Source: Rhizobacter sp. (GTDB lineage Bacteria > Pseudomonadota > Gammaproteobacteria > Burkholderiales > Burkholderiaceae_C). From it: a stretch of 41,891 nt of DNA. Below the pieces are notes generated by a model that was given only the letters and a program-made list of their open reading frames with translations, was not told where the DNA came from and made no database searches. Positions 1 to 8,438 of the stretch are shown here, piece after piece; the stretch's first letter is position 1; each line of letters opens with the position of its first letter. Where the stretch lies: positions 1 to 41,891 of the forward strand of contig JANXZA010000231.1 of assembly GCA_025355745.1 (NCBI GenBank). Direction: 5' to 3'. Position numbers and translations under genes: made by a program.

Positions 1-1082
1 GGCACGCGCTGCGCCAGCGCACACATCAACTCGTAGCCGACCGTGCCGGCGGCCTGCGCGATCTCGTCGATCGGCAGCAGCGTGCCTTCCACGCTGCGGC
101 CCCACAGCGTTGCGATGCTGCCCAGCCCGGCGGCGGGCACGGGCGTGAGGTCGACCGTGATCATGTCCATCGACACCCGGCCGACAAGCCGCGTGCGCAC
201 CCCGTCCACGAGCACCGGCGTGTCGTCCAACACGACGCGCGGGTAGCCGTCGGCGTAGCCGCAGGCGAGCACGCCGATGCGCATGTCGCATTCGGCGGTG
301 AAGCGGCCGCCGTAGCCCACCGTGTCGCCGGCGCGCAGCGCTTGGGTGGCGATGACCTCGGCGCGCAGGCTCAGGGTCGGCTGCAAACCCCAATCGGCGC
401 TGCTGGTGGCGGGGAAGTCGGGTGAGGAGCCGTAGACCATGATGCCGGGGCGGATCCAGTCGTAGCGCACCGTCTCGTCCTGCGGCGCGAAGCGCAAGGT
501 GGCGGCGCTGTTGGCGATGGTGCGTTCGCCGGGCAGGTCGTGGGTAGCCTGCTCGAACACTGCCTGCTGGTGCGCGATGCCGCGCGCGCCGTCGGCGTCG
601 GACAAATGCGTCATCAGCGTGATGTCGTCGACCTGCGTCAGCCCCGACAGCCGCTGCCAGGCCGAGCGGTACGCGGCGGGCGTGAAGCCGAGCCGGTTCA
701 TGCCGCTGTTCAGCTTCAGGAACACACGCTGCGGGGTGTGCGTCTTGTGCGCGGCCAGCATGTCGATCTGCGCTTCATGGTGCACGGTGTGCCACAGGTT
801 CAGGCGCGAGCAGGCTTCCAGGTCGCGCGCCTGGAAGCAACCTTCGAGCAACAGCACCGGTCCGCGCCAACCGAGGGCGCGGATGCGCTCGGCTTCCGAC
901 AGGTCGAGCAATGCGAAGCCGTCCGCGCCGCGCAGGCCGGCAAAGGCCCGCTCGATGCCATGGCCGTAGGCATTCGCCTTCACGACGGCCCAGACTTTCG
1001 CGTCGGGCGCGGCGGCGCGCGCACGGCGCAGGTTATGCGCCAGCGCCTCGGTGTGGACGATGGCTTGGACGGGACGTGGCAT
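1..1082 (-). CDS. alr: Alanine racemase, 3' end beyond window
   Basis: This is a PLP-dependent alanine racemase, which makes D-alanine for peptidoglycan in the cytoplasm. The reading frame is open from the ATG at 1082 to the window edge, so the C-terminus is missing. About 360 residues are visible, close to the usual full length, so only a short piece is lost. The PLP-lysine motif [11 protein letters not shown] is at residues 32-42 (Lys35). The motifs [13 protein letters not shown] and VSMDMITVD, the last two from the C-terminal half, are also present. A GAAGG-like ribosome site lies about 13 bases upstream of the start. The gene is divergent from lplT. Whether it is the biosynthetic (alr) or catabolic (dadX) paralogue cannot be told from the sequence. 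Confidence 0.95.
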   Translation of the reverse strand, partial: MPRPVQAIVHTEALAHNLRRARAAAPDAKVWAVVKANAYGHGIERAFAGLRGADGFALLDLSEAERIRALGWRGPVLLLEGCFQARDLEACSRLNLWHTVHHEAQIDMLAAHKTHTPQRVFLKLNSGMNRLGFTPAAYRSAWQRLSGLTQVDDITLMTHLSDADGARGIAHQQAVFEQATHDLPGERTIANSAATLRFAPQDETVRYDWIRPGIMVYGSSPDFPATSSADWGLQPTLSLRAEVIATQALRAGDTVGYGGRFTAECDMRIGVLACGYADGYPRVVLDDTPVLVDGVRTRLVGRVSMDMITVDLTPVPAAGLGSIATLWGRSVEGTLLPIDEIAQAAGTVGYELMCALAQRV

Positions 1083-1182
1083 CGTTCACGGCCCTTCAAA
1101 GTTCGCGGCGTGGCATGCCCGGATTCTGCCAGCCGACCCCGGAGGCGCGCGGGCTTCGCTGGCCGGTTGCGGCAGGGGTGCG

Positions 1183-1191
1183 TGCTATAAC
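1183..1191 (+). promoter_or_regulatory. Candidate extended -10 promoter for lplT
   Basis: The alr-lplT divergent gap contains TGCTATAAC, an extended -10 element (TG-n-TATAAC). It lies about 65 bases before the lplT start. A TTGCGG at 1167-1172 is too close (13 bases) to be a good -35, as is often the case with extended -10 promoters. An AAGGAG at 1200-1205 has no start codon at a proper distance. This is sequence-pattern inference only. Confidence 0.35.
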
Positions 1192-1256
1192 GCCGCCGCA
1201 AGGAGACACGCGCGGCGCACCCCCGGCCGACAGCGCGACAGGCAGTCGTTGAGCGA

Positions 1257-2534
1257 ATGAAAAAAGGTTTCTACACCATCATGTCGGCGCAGTTTTTCAG
1301 CTCGCTGGCAGACAACGCGCTGTTCGTCGCTGCCATCGAGCTGCTCAAGTCGACGGGCGCGCCGACCTGGCAGATCCCGGCTTTGAGCCCGATGTTCGCG
1401 CTGTTCTACGTCATCCTCGCGCCCTTCCTCGGTGCGTTTGCGGACGCGGTGCCGAAGGGCCGGGTGATGTTTATCTCGAACGGCGTGAAGGTGGTGGGTT
1501 GCCTGATGATGCTGTTTGGCGCGCACCCGTTGTTGTCGTATGCAATCGTCGGGCTCGGCGCGGCAGCGTACTCGCCGGCCAAGTACGGCATCCTGACCGA
1601 GTTGCTGCCGAACTCGCAACTGGTGAAGGCCAACGGCTGGATCGAGGGCCTGACGATCCTGTCGGTGATCCTCGGCGTGGTGCTCGGCGGGCAGCTCGTC
1701 GGGCCGGTGATCTCCAGGCACTTGCTGGCGTTCGATATGCCGTTTTTCGACACCGGCGTGGGCACGGCGCCCGAGGCGGCGATCACCATCATCTGCGTGC
1801 TCTACGGCGTGGCGGCGGCTTTCAACCTGCGCATCCCGCGCACCGACGCGCCGCTGCAACCGCTGGCCAGCCGCGTGGGCATCCTGCTGCGAGACTTTTC
1901 GAGCTGCAACGCGCGCCTGTGGGGCGACAAGCTGGGCCAGATCTCGCTGTCCACGACGACCCTGTTCTGGGGCATTCTGGGCAACCTGCGAGTCATCGTG
2001 TTCGCCTGGGCGGCGGTGGCGCTGGGCTACAACGTGACGCAGGCCTCGACACTGGTCGGCGTGGTGGCGATCGGCACGGCGGTGGGCGCGGTGGTGGCGT
2101 CGATGCGCATGCGGCTCGACCAGGCCACCAGCGTGATCCCGCTCGGTGCGCTGATGGGCATCCTGATGATCGGCCTGAACTTCCTCACCAACGTCTGGGT
2201 GGCGGCGCCGTTCCTGATCCTGCTGGGTGCGATCGGCGGCTTTCTGGTCGTGCCGATGAACGCGCTGCTGCAGCACCGCGGCGCGAACCTGATGGGCGCG
2301 GGCCGCTCGATCGCGGTCCAGAACTTCAACGAGCAGGCCTGCATTCTCGGCCTGGGCGCGTTCCTCACCGGCATGACCAAGTTCGGCCTCGGTGCCTTCA
2401 CGACGATCACGATCTTCGGCCTGGTGGTGGCCGGCACGATGGTGCTGATCTACCGCTGGCACCAGTCGAACCGTGTCAAGTACCGCGCCGAGGTCGAGCA
2501 CCTGCTGGCGATCGCGCGCAGCGACAAACATTGA
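1257..2534 (+). CDS. lplT: Lysophospholipid transporter LplT (MFS)
   Basis: This 425-residue major facilitator protein starts MKKGFYTIMSAQFFSSLADN, typical of LplT, the inner-membrane flippase that brings lysophospholipids into the cytoplasm for re-acylation. About twelve hydrophobic segments are visible across the length. The N-terminal SLADNALF motif and the AYSPAKYGILTEL stretch after the fourth segment are family hallmarks. The start is the ATG at 1257; the ribosome site is weak (GAGCGA). The downstream permease begins inside the stop codon (TTGA overlap), so the two are probably translated together. No acyl-ACP synthetase (aas) lies next to it, but a second LplT-like domain fused to an acyltransferase occurs at 25845-27737. 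Confidence 0.92.
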   Translation: MKKGFYTIMSAQFFSSLADNALFVAAIELLKSTGAPTWQIPALSPMFALFYVILAPFLGAFADAVPKGRVMFISNGVKVVGCLMMLFGAHPLLSYAIVGLGAAAYSPAKYGILTELLPNSQLVKANGWIEGLTILSVILGVVLGGQLVGPVISRHLLAFDMPFFDTGVGTAPEAAITIICVLYGVAAAFNLRIPRTDAPLQPLASRVGILLRDFSSCNARLWGDKLGQISLSTTTLFWGILGNLRVIVFAWAAVALGYNVTQASTLVGVVAIGTAVGAVVASMRMRLDQATSVIPLGALMGILMIGLNFLTNVWVAAPFLILLGAIGGFLVVPMNALLQHRGANLMGAGRSIAVQNFNEQACILGLGAFLTGMTKFGLGAFTTITIFGLVVAGTMVLIYRWHQSNRVKYRAEVEHLLAIARSDKH

Positions 2535-3487
2535 ACCTGCATCCGGCGGCGGCGCTGACGCTCAACGCGCTGGTGTGGGGCACGTCGTGGTGGCCGCTGC
2601 GCCAGCTCGCCGAGCGCGGCCTGCACCCGCTGTGGGCCACCGCGATCATCTATGCCGTGGCCGCCACGGTGATCCTGCTGCTGCGCCCGGGCGCTCTGGC
2701 GCAGCTGCTGCGCATGCCGGTGCTGTGGGTGTTGATGCTGGCGGCGGGCACGACCAACGCCGCGTTCAACTGGGGTGTGGTGGCGGGCGACGTGGTGCGC
2801 GTCGTGCTGCTGTTCTACCTGATGCCGCTGTGGACGGTGTTGTTCGCGCGCGCGCTGTTGAATGAGCCGATCACACCGCAGGCCGGCGCGCGCGTGCTGC
2901 TGGCGCTGCTCGGCGCGGCGGTCGTGCTCTGGCCGCCGGGCAGTGGCTGGCGCGGCGTGCCGTGGCCGCGCTCGCTGCCCGACTGGCTCGGCGTGATCGG
3001 CGGCGCCTCGTTCGCGCTGAACAACGTGATGCTGCGGCGCGAAGCCGGCCGGCCGCCGCAAGCGCTGGCGCTGGCGATGTTTCTTGGCGGCGCCGGCCTG
3101 GCCGGCTCGCTGGCGCTGCTGCTGACCACGACGGGGACCGGGGCCGCCGCGGTGCCGTGGCCGCCGGCGCCACAGCTCGGTTCGGTCGTGCTGGTGCTGG
3201 TCATGGCGGCGCTGTTCCTGGCCGGCAACCTGTCGTTGCAGTTCGGTGCGGCACGCCTGCCTGCCAACGTGACCTCGGTGGTGATGCTCACCGAAGTGGT
3301 GTTCGCGGCGGGCTCGGCGGTGTGGCTGGGCGGCGGCGAGTTGAGCGCGCAGTCGCTGCTCGGCGGCGGCCTCATCTTCGTGGCGGCGCTGCTGGCGGCG
3401 GTCAGCCCGTCGGAGCCCCCGGCAGTGCTGCCGACGTCGGTGCCGCCCACTGAAACAGCGGGTCCACCAGGCGCAGCGCGGCGATGA
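2531..3487 (+). CDS. DMT-superfamily permease (EamA domains)
   Basis: This protein of about 318 residues has roughly ten membrane segments in two EamA repeats, as in drug/metabolite transporters. The first begins LTLNALVWGTSWWPLR and the second around DWLGVIGGASFALNNVMLR. The frame is open far upstream, but the TTG at 2531, overlapping the lplT stop by four bases, gives the correct family N-terminus and suggests translational coupling. The substrate is unknown; relatives export amino acids or metabolites. The last about 28 residues form a proline- and alanine-rich non-membrane tail. This tail is encoded where the gene overlaps the 3' end of the convergent response-regulator gene by 86 bases, so it may be a late extension of the frame. 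Confidence 0.85.
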   Translation: MNLHPAAALTLNALVWGTSWWPLRQLAERGLHPLWATAIIYAVAATVILLLRPGALAQLLRMPVLWVLMLAAGTTNAAFNWGVVAGDVVRVVLLFYLMPLWTVLFARALLNEPITPQAGARVLLALLGAAVVLWPPGSGWRGVPWPRSLPDWLGVIGGASFALNNVMLRREAGRPPQALALAMFLGGAGLAGSLALLLTTTGTGAAAVPWPPAPQLGSVVLVLVMAALFLAGNLSLQFGAARLPANVTSVVMLTEVVFAAGSAVWLGGGELSAQSLLGGGLIFVAALLAAVSPSEPPAVLPTSVPPTETAGPPGAARR

Positions 3488-4376
3488 ACTCTGGCGCCAT
3501 CAGCGGCTTGGTCAGGAACGCATCGCAGCCCGCGAGCGAGCCCTGCACCCGGGCCGTGGCACCGGTCTGGCCGGTCACGATGACCACGGCGGTGCCGGCG
3601 CCGCCGGTTCCGCCGAGGGCGCTGACGACCTCGGGCTGGTGGCGCTGCTTGATGGTCTGGCACACGCGCAGGCCGTCTATGCCGCCGGCGTTCGACGGGT
3701 CGAGCGTGATGTCGACGAAGGCGATCGCGAACGTCTGCCGTTCGAAGCAGGCCAGCGCCTCTTCGCCGCTGCTGGCGAGCTGCACGCGGTAGCCGAAGCG
3801 CTGCAGGCGCAGCGCCAGGAAGCGGCGCGCGATCGCGCTGTCGTCCACCACCAGCACGACCCGGCCCGACCCGCCAGGCTGGGGCAATGTGGGGGCGATG
3901 CGGGTGGTGGCATCGATCGGCCCGCCAAGGTCGGCCAGCAGCACGTCGACGCTGGCCGGCGGGCTGGCGGTCATGCGGTCGGGTGCCGCGTTGCGCTGCG
4001 GCTGCGCCAGCGCATCGAGCGCCCGCACAATGTGCATCGGGGCGATCGGCCGGGGCAGCCAGGCACGCGCGCCGGCGGGTGCCAGCGCGCCGATGAAGAC
4101 CGCGTCGTGCAGGCGGCCGTTGCGGCGCGCGGCGGCTACGGCAGCGCCATCGTCGGCGTCAACGATCAGCAGCGCAGCACGCGCAGCGTCATCGACCAGC
4201 ACGTAGGCCGTCGGGCACGCGGACGCACCGCTGGTTGGCTGCGGCTCGGCAAGACGGAAGAACGAGGCGAGCGCCGTGTGCTCGAACGCACTGAAGCCGT
4301 GGATCGCGATCGAGACGGCCGCAGCGCCAGCGACGGGAGGAGGGGTGGCACATGCGGGAGCTGGGGGCTTCGTCAT
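3402..4376 (-). CDS. Response regulator with C-terminal receiver domain
   Basis: This 324-residue protein has its recognisable receiver (REC) domain at the C-terminal end, about residues 171-305. Acidic pair Asp178-Asp179, phospho-acceptor Asp222 (AFVDITLDP), Thr268 (VIVTG) and Lys290 (FLTKP) are all present, so it can probably be phosphorylated. Residues about 55-125 (ALLIVDADD to WLPRPIAPMHIVRAL) look like a degenerate receiver remnant without the acceptor residues. No DNA-binding or enzymatic output domain is seen, so it may act through protein contacts. No histidine kinase is adjacent. The start is the ATG at 4376, chosen over an open extension upstream. The 3' end overlaps the convergent permease gene. 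Confidence 0.8.
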   Translation of the reverse strand: MTKPPAPACATPPPVAGAAAVSIAIHGFSAFEHTALASFFRLAEPQPTSGASACPTAYVLVDDAARAALLIVDADDGAAVAAARRNGRLHDAVFIGALAPAGARAWLPRPIAPMHIVRALDALAQPQRNAAPDRMTASPPASVDVLLADLGGPIDATTRIAPTLPQPGGSGRVVLVVDDSAIARRFLALRLQRFGYRVQLASSGEEALACFERQTFAIAFVDITLDPSNAGGIDGLRVCQTIKQRHQPEVVSALGGTGGAGTAVVIVTGQTGATARVQGSLAGCDAFLTKPLMAPEFIAALRLVDPLFQWAAPTSAALPGAPTG

Positions 4377-4478
4377 CAGGAATTGTCGCGGGCGTTTGGG
4401 GCGTGGCGCTACCATCGGGCTGCGCGTCGCGTGGCATGCAGCACGCGACAAGTCACACCCGCCTTCACGAGGACCCTC

Positions 4479-4982
4479 ATGGCCGCAGCACCCACCAGCA
4501 TCTACGACTTCGAAGCGCTGTCGATTGAAGGCAAGCCCGCACATCTGGACACGCAACGCGGCAAGGTGCTGCTGATCGTCAACACCGCCAGCGCCTGCGG
4601 CTTCACGCCGCAGTTCGCCGGGCTCGAAGCGCTGTGGGAAAGCTACCGCGACCAGGGCCTGGTGGTGCTCGGTTTCCCGAGCAACGAGTTCGGCGCCCAG
4701 GACCCGGGCAGCGACGGCGAGATCGCCTCGTTCTGTCAGCTCAATTACGGCGTCAGCTTTCCAATGATGAGCAAGGTGAAGGTCAACGGCGGCGCTGCGC
4801 ACCCGCTGTGGAAATGGCTCACGAACGAGGCGCCGGGCTTCCTCGGCAGCAAGGCCGTGAAGTGGAACTTCACCAAGTTCCTGGTCGGGCGCGACGGTGC
4901 GGTGCGCAAGCGCTACGCGCCCACCGACAAGCCGGAATCGATCCGTGCCGACATCGAGGCGGCGCTGGCGGCGCACGCCTGA
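4479..4982 (+). CDS. Glutathione peroxidase family thiol peroxidase
   Basis: This 167-residue cytoplasmic peroxidase of the GPx/BtuE family reduces hydrogen peroxide or lipid hydroperoxides using a thiol donor (in bacteria often thioredoxin). The catalytic tetrad is visible: Cys40 in NTASACGFT, Gln74 in SNEFGAQ, and Trp129 with Asn130 in KWNFTKFLV. It uses cysteine rather than selenocysteine. Cys86 (FCQLNYGVSFP) is at the place of the resolving cysteine. The ATG at 4479 has a GAGGA ribosome site nine to ten bases upstream. It is divergent from the response regulator, with about 100 bases between them, and the aminotransferase follows in the same direction after about 40 bases. Confidence 0.93.
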   Translation: MAAAPTSIYDFEALSIEGKPAHLDTQRGKVLLIVNTASACGFTPQFAGLEALWESYRDQGLVVLGFPSNEFGAQDPGSDGEIASFCQLNYGVSFPMMSKVKVNGGAAHPLWKWLTNEAPGFLGSKAVKWNFTKFLVGRDGAVRKRYAPTDKPESIRADIEAALAAHA

Positions 4983-5022
4983 CACCGCCTTCACCGAACG
5001 TCCACCCTCGTCCGACCTGGCC

Positions 5023-6216
5023 ATGTTCGAGCACATCCCCCCCTTTGCCGGCGACCCGATCCTGAGCCTCAACGAGGACTTCCACAAAGACCCGCGGCCG
5101 TACAAGATCAACCTCAGCATCGGCATCTACTTCGACGATGCCGGGCGCATTCCGGTGCTCGATTCGGTGCGGCGCGCGGAAGGCCGGGTCGTCGCCAAGG
5201 GCGGGCCCAAGCCCTACCTGCCGATCGAAGGCGCGGCCAATTTCCGCAGCGCGGTGCAGGTGCTGCTGTTCGGTGCCGAGCATGAGGCCGTGACCTCGGG
5301 GCGCGTCGCGACGATCCAGTCGGTGGGCTCCAGCGGCGGCCTGAAGGTGGGCGCCGACTTCATTGCGCGCCATTTCCCCGGCAGCGGCGTGTGGGTCAGC
5401 GATCCGACCTGGGACAACCACCGTTCGATGTTCGAGGGCGCGGGCCTTGCGGTGAACACCTACCCGTACTACGACGCAGCCAGCGGTGGCCTGAAGTTCG
5501 ACGCAATGCTCGCCACGTTGCGTGGCCTGCCGCCGAAAAGCATCGTGCTGCTGCACGCCTGCTGCCATAACCCGACCGGCGTCGACCTGACGGCAGCGCA
5601 ATGGGACGCGCTGATCCCGGTGCTGCGCGACGCCGGCCTGATCCCCTACCTCGACCTGGCCTACCAGGGCTTCGGCGACGGCATCGAGGCCGATGCTCGC
5701 GCGGTGCGCGCGCTGGCCAGCGCCGGCCTGAGCTTCTTCATCGCCAACTCGTTCTCGAAGAGCATGAGCCTGTACGGCGAACGCGCCGGCGCGCTCAGCG
5801 TCGTCTGCCCGGATGCGGCGCAGGCAGCGCTGGTGCTCGGCCAGATGAAGTTCACGGTGCGGCGCAGTTATTCGAGCCCGCCGATCCACGGCGGCCAGGT
5901 CGTTGCCACGGTGCTCACCGACCCCGAGCTGCGGCATTCGTGGGTGATCGAACTCGGTGCGATGCGCGAGCGCATCCTGGCGATGCGCAAGGCCTTGCAT
6001 GCGGTGCTGTGCGCCAAGCTGCCGGGCCGCGACTTCGGCTACTTCCTGACCCAGCGCGGCATGTTCAGTTACACCGGCATGTCGGCGGCGCAAGTCGACC
6101 GGCTGCGCGAAGAGCACGCCGTGTACATGGTGCGCTCGGGACGCATCTGCGTTGCCGGGCTGAACACGTCGAACGTCGAGGCGACGGCGGTGGCGATGGC
6201 GGCGGTGCTGGGCTGA
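5023..6216 (+). CDS. Aromatic amino acid aminotransferase (AspC/TyrB family)
   Basis: This 397-residue class I fold PLP aminotransferase is of the aspartate/aromatic type. It transfers amino groups between aspartate, tyrosine or phenylalanine and 2-oxoglutarate. The N-terminus (MFEHIPPFAGDPILSLNEDF) and length match E. coli TyrB/AspC. The PLP lysine is Lys246 in NSFSKSMSLYGERAG. HACCHNPTG and SYSSPPIHGG are further family motifs. The substrate preference (aspartate versus aromatic) cannot be settled from motifs. It lies downstream of the peroxidase and is convergent with the Hsp70 gene, with 27 bases between stops. Confidence 0.93.
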   Translation: MFEHIPPFAGDPILSLNEDFHKDPRPYKINLSIGIYFDDAGRIPVLDSVRRAEGRVVAKGGPKPYLPIEGAANFRSAVQVLLFGAEHEAVTSGRVATIQSVGSSGGLKVGADFIARHFPGSGVWVSDPTWDNHRSMFEGAGLAVNTYPYYDAASGGLKFDAMLATLRGLPPKSIVLLHACCHNPTGVDLTAAQWDALIPVLRDAGLIPYLDLAYQGFGDGIEADARAVRALASAGLSFFIANSFSKSMSLYGERAGALSVVCPDAAQAALVLGQMKFTVRRSYSSPPIHGGQVVATVLTDPELRHSWVIELGAMRERILAMRKALHAVLCAKLPGRDFGYFLTQRGMFSYTGMSAAQVDRLREEHAVYMVRSGRICVAGLNTSNVEATAVAMAAVLG

Positions 6217-6243
6217 CGGCTCGGCGCACGCGCTGCCGCGCGG

Positions 6244-7578
6244 TCAAGACGTCGCGGCGCCCGGTCTGCCGAACCAGCGTTGCGCGTGCAGGCCCAGGCC
6301 GGTGGCGACGCTGGCGAAGCGGTCGCCATGCACCGCGCGTGCGCTCGGGAAGGCCGCCGCGATCCGCCCCGCCAACCGCCGCAGACCGGTCGAGCCGCCG
6401 GTGAAGTAGAGCGCGTCGATCTGGGTCGGTGCCAGCCCGGTCTGCGCGGCGGCGTGGCGCGCCGCAGCGACGATGCGCAGCACATCGGACTCGATCGCCT
6501 CGGCCGCTGCGTGCTCGGTCAGCGCGGCGCTCAGGTGTCGCTCGGTGTGGCTCAGGTCGATGCGCGTCGTGCCGCCTTCGGCGACGTCGATCTTGGCCTG
6601 CTCGGCGCGCGCCGCCAGCTCGTGGCCGAGGCGCTCTTCAAGCACGATCATCAGCCGCTGGTGGTGAACCGGGTCGGCATAGAAGCCGCGCATGCCGCGC
6701 AACTCGGCCACCCGCATCGGGTTGTAGACGGTGTTGATCAGGTGCCAAGTGGCAAGGTCGAAGTACACGCCACTGGGCACCTCGCGGGCCGGCGCCCCGG
6801 CCGCGCCCGGACCGAACCCGCCATAGCCGTACGCGGGCAGGATGGCGGCGAGTTCGACGCGCCGGTCGAAGTCGGTGCCGGCCACATGCACGCCGTGGTT
6901 GGCCAGGATGTCGGCCTTGCGGTCGGGGCGCGCGGCGCGCAGCGGCCCGACCCGAACGACCGAGAAGTCCGACGTGCCGCCACCGATGTCGGCCACCAGC
7001 ACGATCTGTTCGGTGTGCACGCTGCGCTCGTAGGCGAACGCGGCTGCGATCGGCTCGTACTGAAAGTGGATGTCGTCGAAGCCAATCTGGCGCGCCGCAG
7101 TTTCGAGCGCGGCCTGGGCCTGTGCGTCGCGCAGCGGATCGTCATCGACGAAGAAAACCGGCCGGCCGATCACGGCGCGGCGAATCGGCGCACCGGCCTG
7201 CGCTTCGGCGCGCGTCTTCAGGTGCTTCAGGTAGCCGGCCACGATGTCGAGGTATTTCACGCCGCGGCCCCCGCCCGCATCGGTGGTCTGATCGATCAAC
7301 GAGCTGCCGAGAATGCTTTTCATCGAGCGCATCAGGCGCCCGTCCAGCCCGTCCACATAGGCAGCCACGGCGGCCCGGCCGAAGGCGCGCGGCGGGCCGC
7401 CGGCTTCGACGGCGCCGGAGGTCGGCGCGAAGTAGAACACCGCCGTCGGCATCGTGACCTGGCCGGCTTCCAGCTCGACGAGGTGCATGGTCGCGGGGTC
7501 GTCGGCACCGGTGCTGCGGCCGGGCCCGGGAATGGCGATGGCGGAGTTGGAGGTGCCGAAATCGATGGCGCAGAACAT
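6244..7578 (-). CDS. YegD-like Hsp70 family protein
   Basis: This 444-residue protein consists of an Hsp70 actin-like ATPase domain without the usual peptide-binding and lid domains, like E. coli YegD (about 450 residues). The phosphate-1 motif (AIDFGTSNSAIA) is at residues 4-15, phosphate-2 (VADIGGGTSDFSVV) around 195-208, and the adenosine motif (FTGGSTGLRRL) is near the C-terminus. It probably binds ATP; its cellular role is poorly defined and no DnaJ or GrpE gene is nearby. The ATG at 7578 is the natural family start. The gene is convergent with the aminotransferase and divergent from the TPR remnant. Confidence 0.9.
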   Translation of the reverse strand: MFCAIDFGTSNSAIAIPGPGRSTGADDPATMHLVELEAGQVTMPTAVFYFAPTSGAVEAGGPPRAFGRAAVAAYVDGLDGRLMRSMKSILGSSLIDQTTDAGGGRGVKYLDIVAGYLKHLKTRAEAQAGAPIRRAVIGRPVFFVDDDPLRDAQAQAALETAARQIGFDDIHFQYEPIAAAFAYERSVHTEQIVLVADIGGGTSDFSVVRVGPLRAARPDRKADILANHGVHVAGTDFDRRVELAAILPAYGYGGFGPGAAGAPAREVPSGVYFDLATWHLINTVYNPMRVAELRGMRGFYADPVHHQRLMIVLEERLGHELAARAEQAKIDVAEGGTTRIDLSHTERHLSAALTEHAAAEAIESDVLRIVAAARHAAAQTGLAPTQIDALYFTGGSTGLRRLAGRIAAAFPSARAVHGDRFASVATGLGLHAQRWFGRPGAATS

Positions 7579-7700
7579 GCTGAGAAGGTGACTGCGGCAA
7601 AGCCCGCCGGAGGCGCGATCTTAACGAGCCCGCCGGGGCTCGATGGCCCCGACCGAGCAAGCTCCGACCGTGCTGTCGTATGCAGACAAGCTTGCAATAA

Positions 7701-7898
7701 TCCGGCCCGGCCCAGTACCGCGCGGCGCTGGATTACTCTGGCGAGCGGTACCTGATGACCGGCAACCTGCCGAAGGCCGAGCAGCGCCTGGGCACGCTCG
7801 ACAAAGTCTGCACCTTTACCTGTGAGGAATACACCGATTTGAAGAAGGCGGTGGCGCGCTACGAGGCGAACGGCAACAAGTATGTTGCGGCGCCCTGA
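7701..7898 (+). pseudogene. C-terminal remnant of a TPR protein
   Basis: From 7701 to the stop at 7896-7898 the plus strand encodes about 65 residues. They resemble the C-terminus of a small tetratricopeptide-repeat protein common in Burkholderiales. The segment YRAALDYSGERYLMTGNLPK reads as a TPR helix pair and is followed by LDKVCTFTCEEYTDLKKAV. An in-frame TAA at 7698-7700 cuts the frame directly upstream, and the only in-frame ATG is at 7755, inside the TPR helix. The rest of the gene is absent, since the Hsp70 gene begins at 7578 on the other strand. I read it as a decayed gene end; a 47-residue product from 7755 is possible but unlikely to be functional. Confidence 0.6.
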
Positions 7899-7980
7899 CT
7901 CATGTGATTCGCTTGACCCGCTTGGCTTCGTTACCACCCGGAACGCTCGCGACCCAGGCAGCGCCGGCGGCAGTCGTCGG

Positions 7981-8196
7981 TCAATGACGCAAGTGCTGCG
8001 GGCCGGTTGCGGTAGCCGCGCCGTTTCGAACCGAAGCCGGCCCGGCCGCCGGAAGAGCGACCGACGGGCTTGCTGCACTGTCGGCAGCGCGCTCGACGCG
8101 CAGCATGCCGCTGTCGCTCGCGGCCAGCAGCACGGCGCTGACCACTGCGGTGGCCACCGTGCCCCAGGTAAGTGCTTTCAACGCTGCCGCGATCAT
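7981..8196 (-). CDS. Small membrane-anchored hypothetical protein
   Basis: This is a possible 71-residue protein starting at the ATG at 8196 with a GGGA-type ribosome site. One hydrophobic segment (about residues 9-28, WGTVATAVVSAVLLAASDSG) would anchor it in the inner membrane. It is followed by an alanine- and serine-rich tail with no recognised domain. The frame is open further upstream, but those residues look like non-coding translation. No function can be assigned. It is divergent from the TetR gene and could be under its control, but there is no direct evidence for this. Confidence 0.4.
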   Translation of the reverse strand: MIAAALKALTWGTVATAVVSAVLLAASDSGMLRVERAADSAASPSVALPAAGPASVRNGAATATGPQHLRH

Positions 8197-8404
8197 GTGC
8201 CGTTCCCGCCTGTTGAATGAGCCGAGTGAGCGGAAGGCTTGCGCCGACCGGTGCCGAGACGATAGGCCAGGATCGCCGATCCTTCCATCCATCCGAAGGG
8301 GGAAACGCGGCGCTCGCTTGCAACCATTCGCAACTGGGGTGATGGCCGCGCGCCCGGCCAGCATCGGCCTGCGTGAACTGTGCGGTCATATTGCGACCAG
8401 CCCG

Positions 8405-8432
8405 TTCGATTTGCCGAGCCAACGCCTAGAAT
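8405..8432 (+). promoter_or_regulatory. Candidate promoter giving a leaderless tetR mRNA
   Basis: TAGAAT at 8427-8432 matches five of six bases of the -10 consensus. It is preceded at 16 bases by a weak -35-like TTCGAT (8405-8410). A transcript from it would begin at or within a base or two of the ATG at 8439. No Shine-Dalgarno sequence is visible before that ATG, which fits a leaderless message. Just upstream, GGTC and GACC half-sites flank a 7-base spacer near 8384-8398 and could be an operator. All inference from pattern. Confidence 0.3.
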
Positions 8433-8438
8433 GTTGCG

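Noticed and set aside
1185-2531. 448-codon open frame antisense to lplT
   Set aside because: His/Arg/Gln-rich shadow frame; lplT is a clear family member on the other strand.
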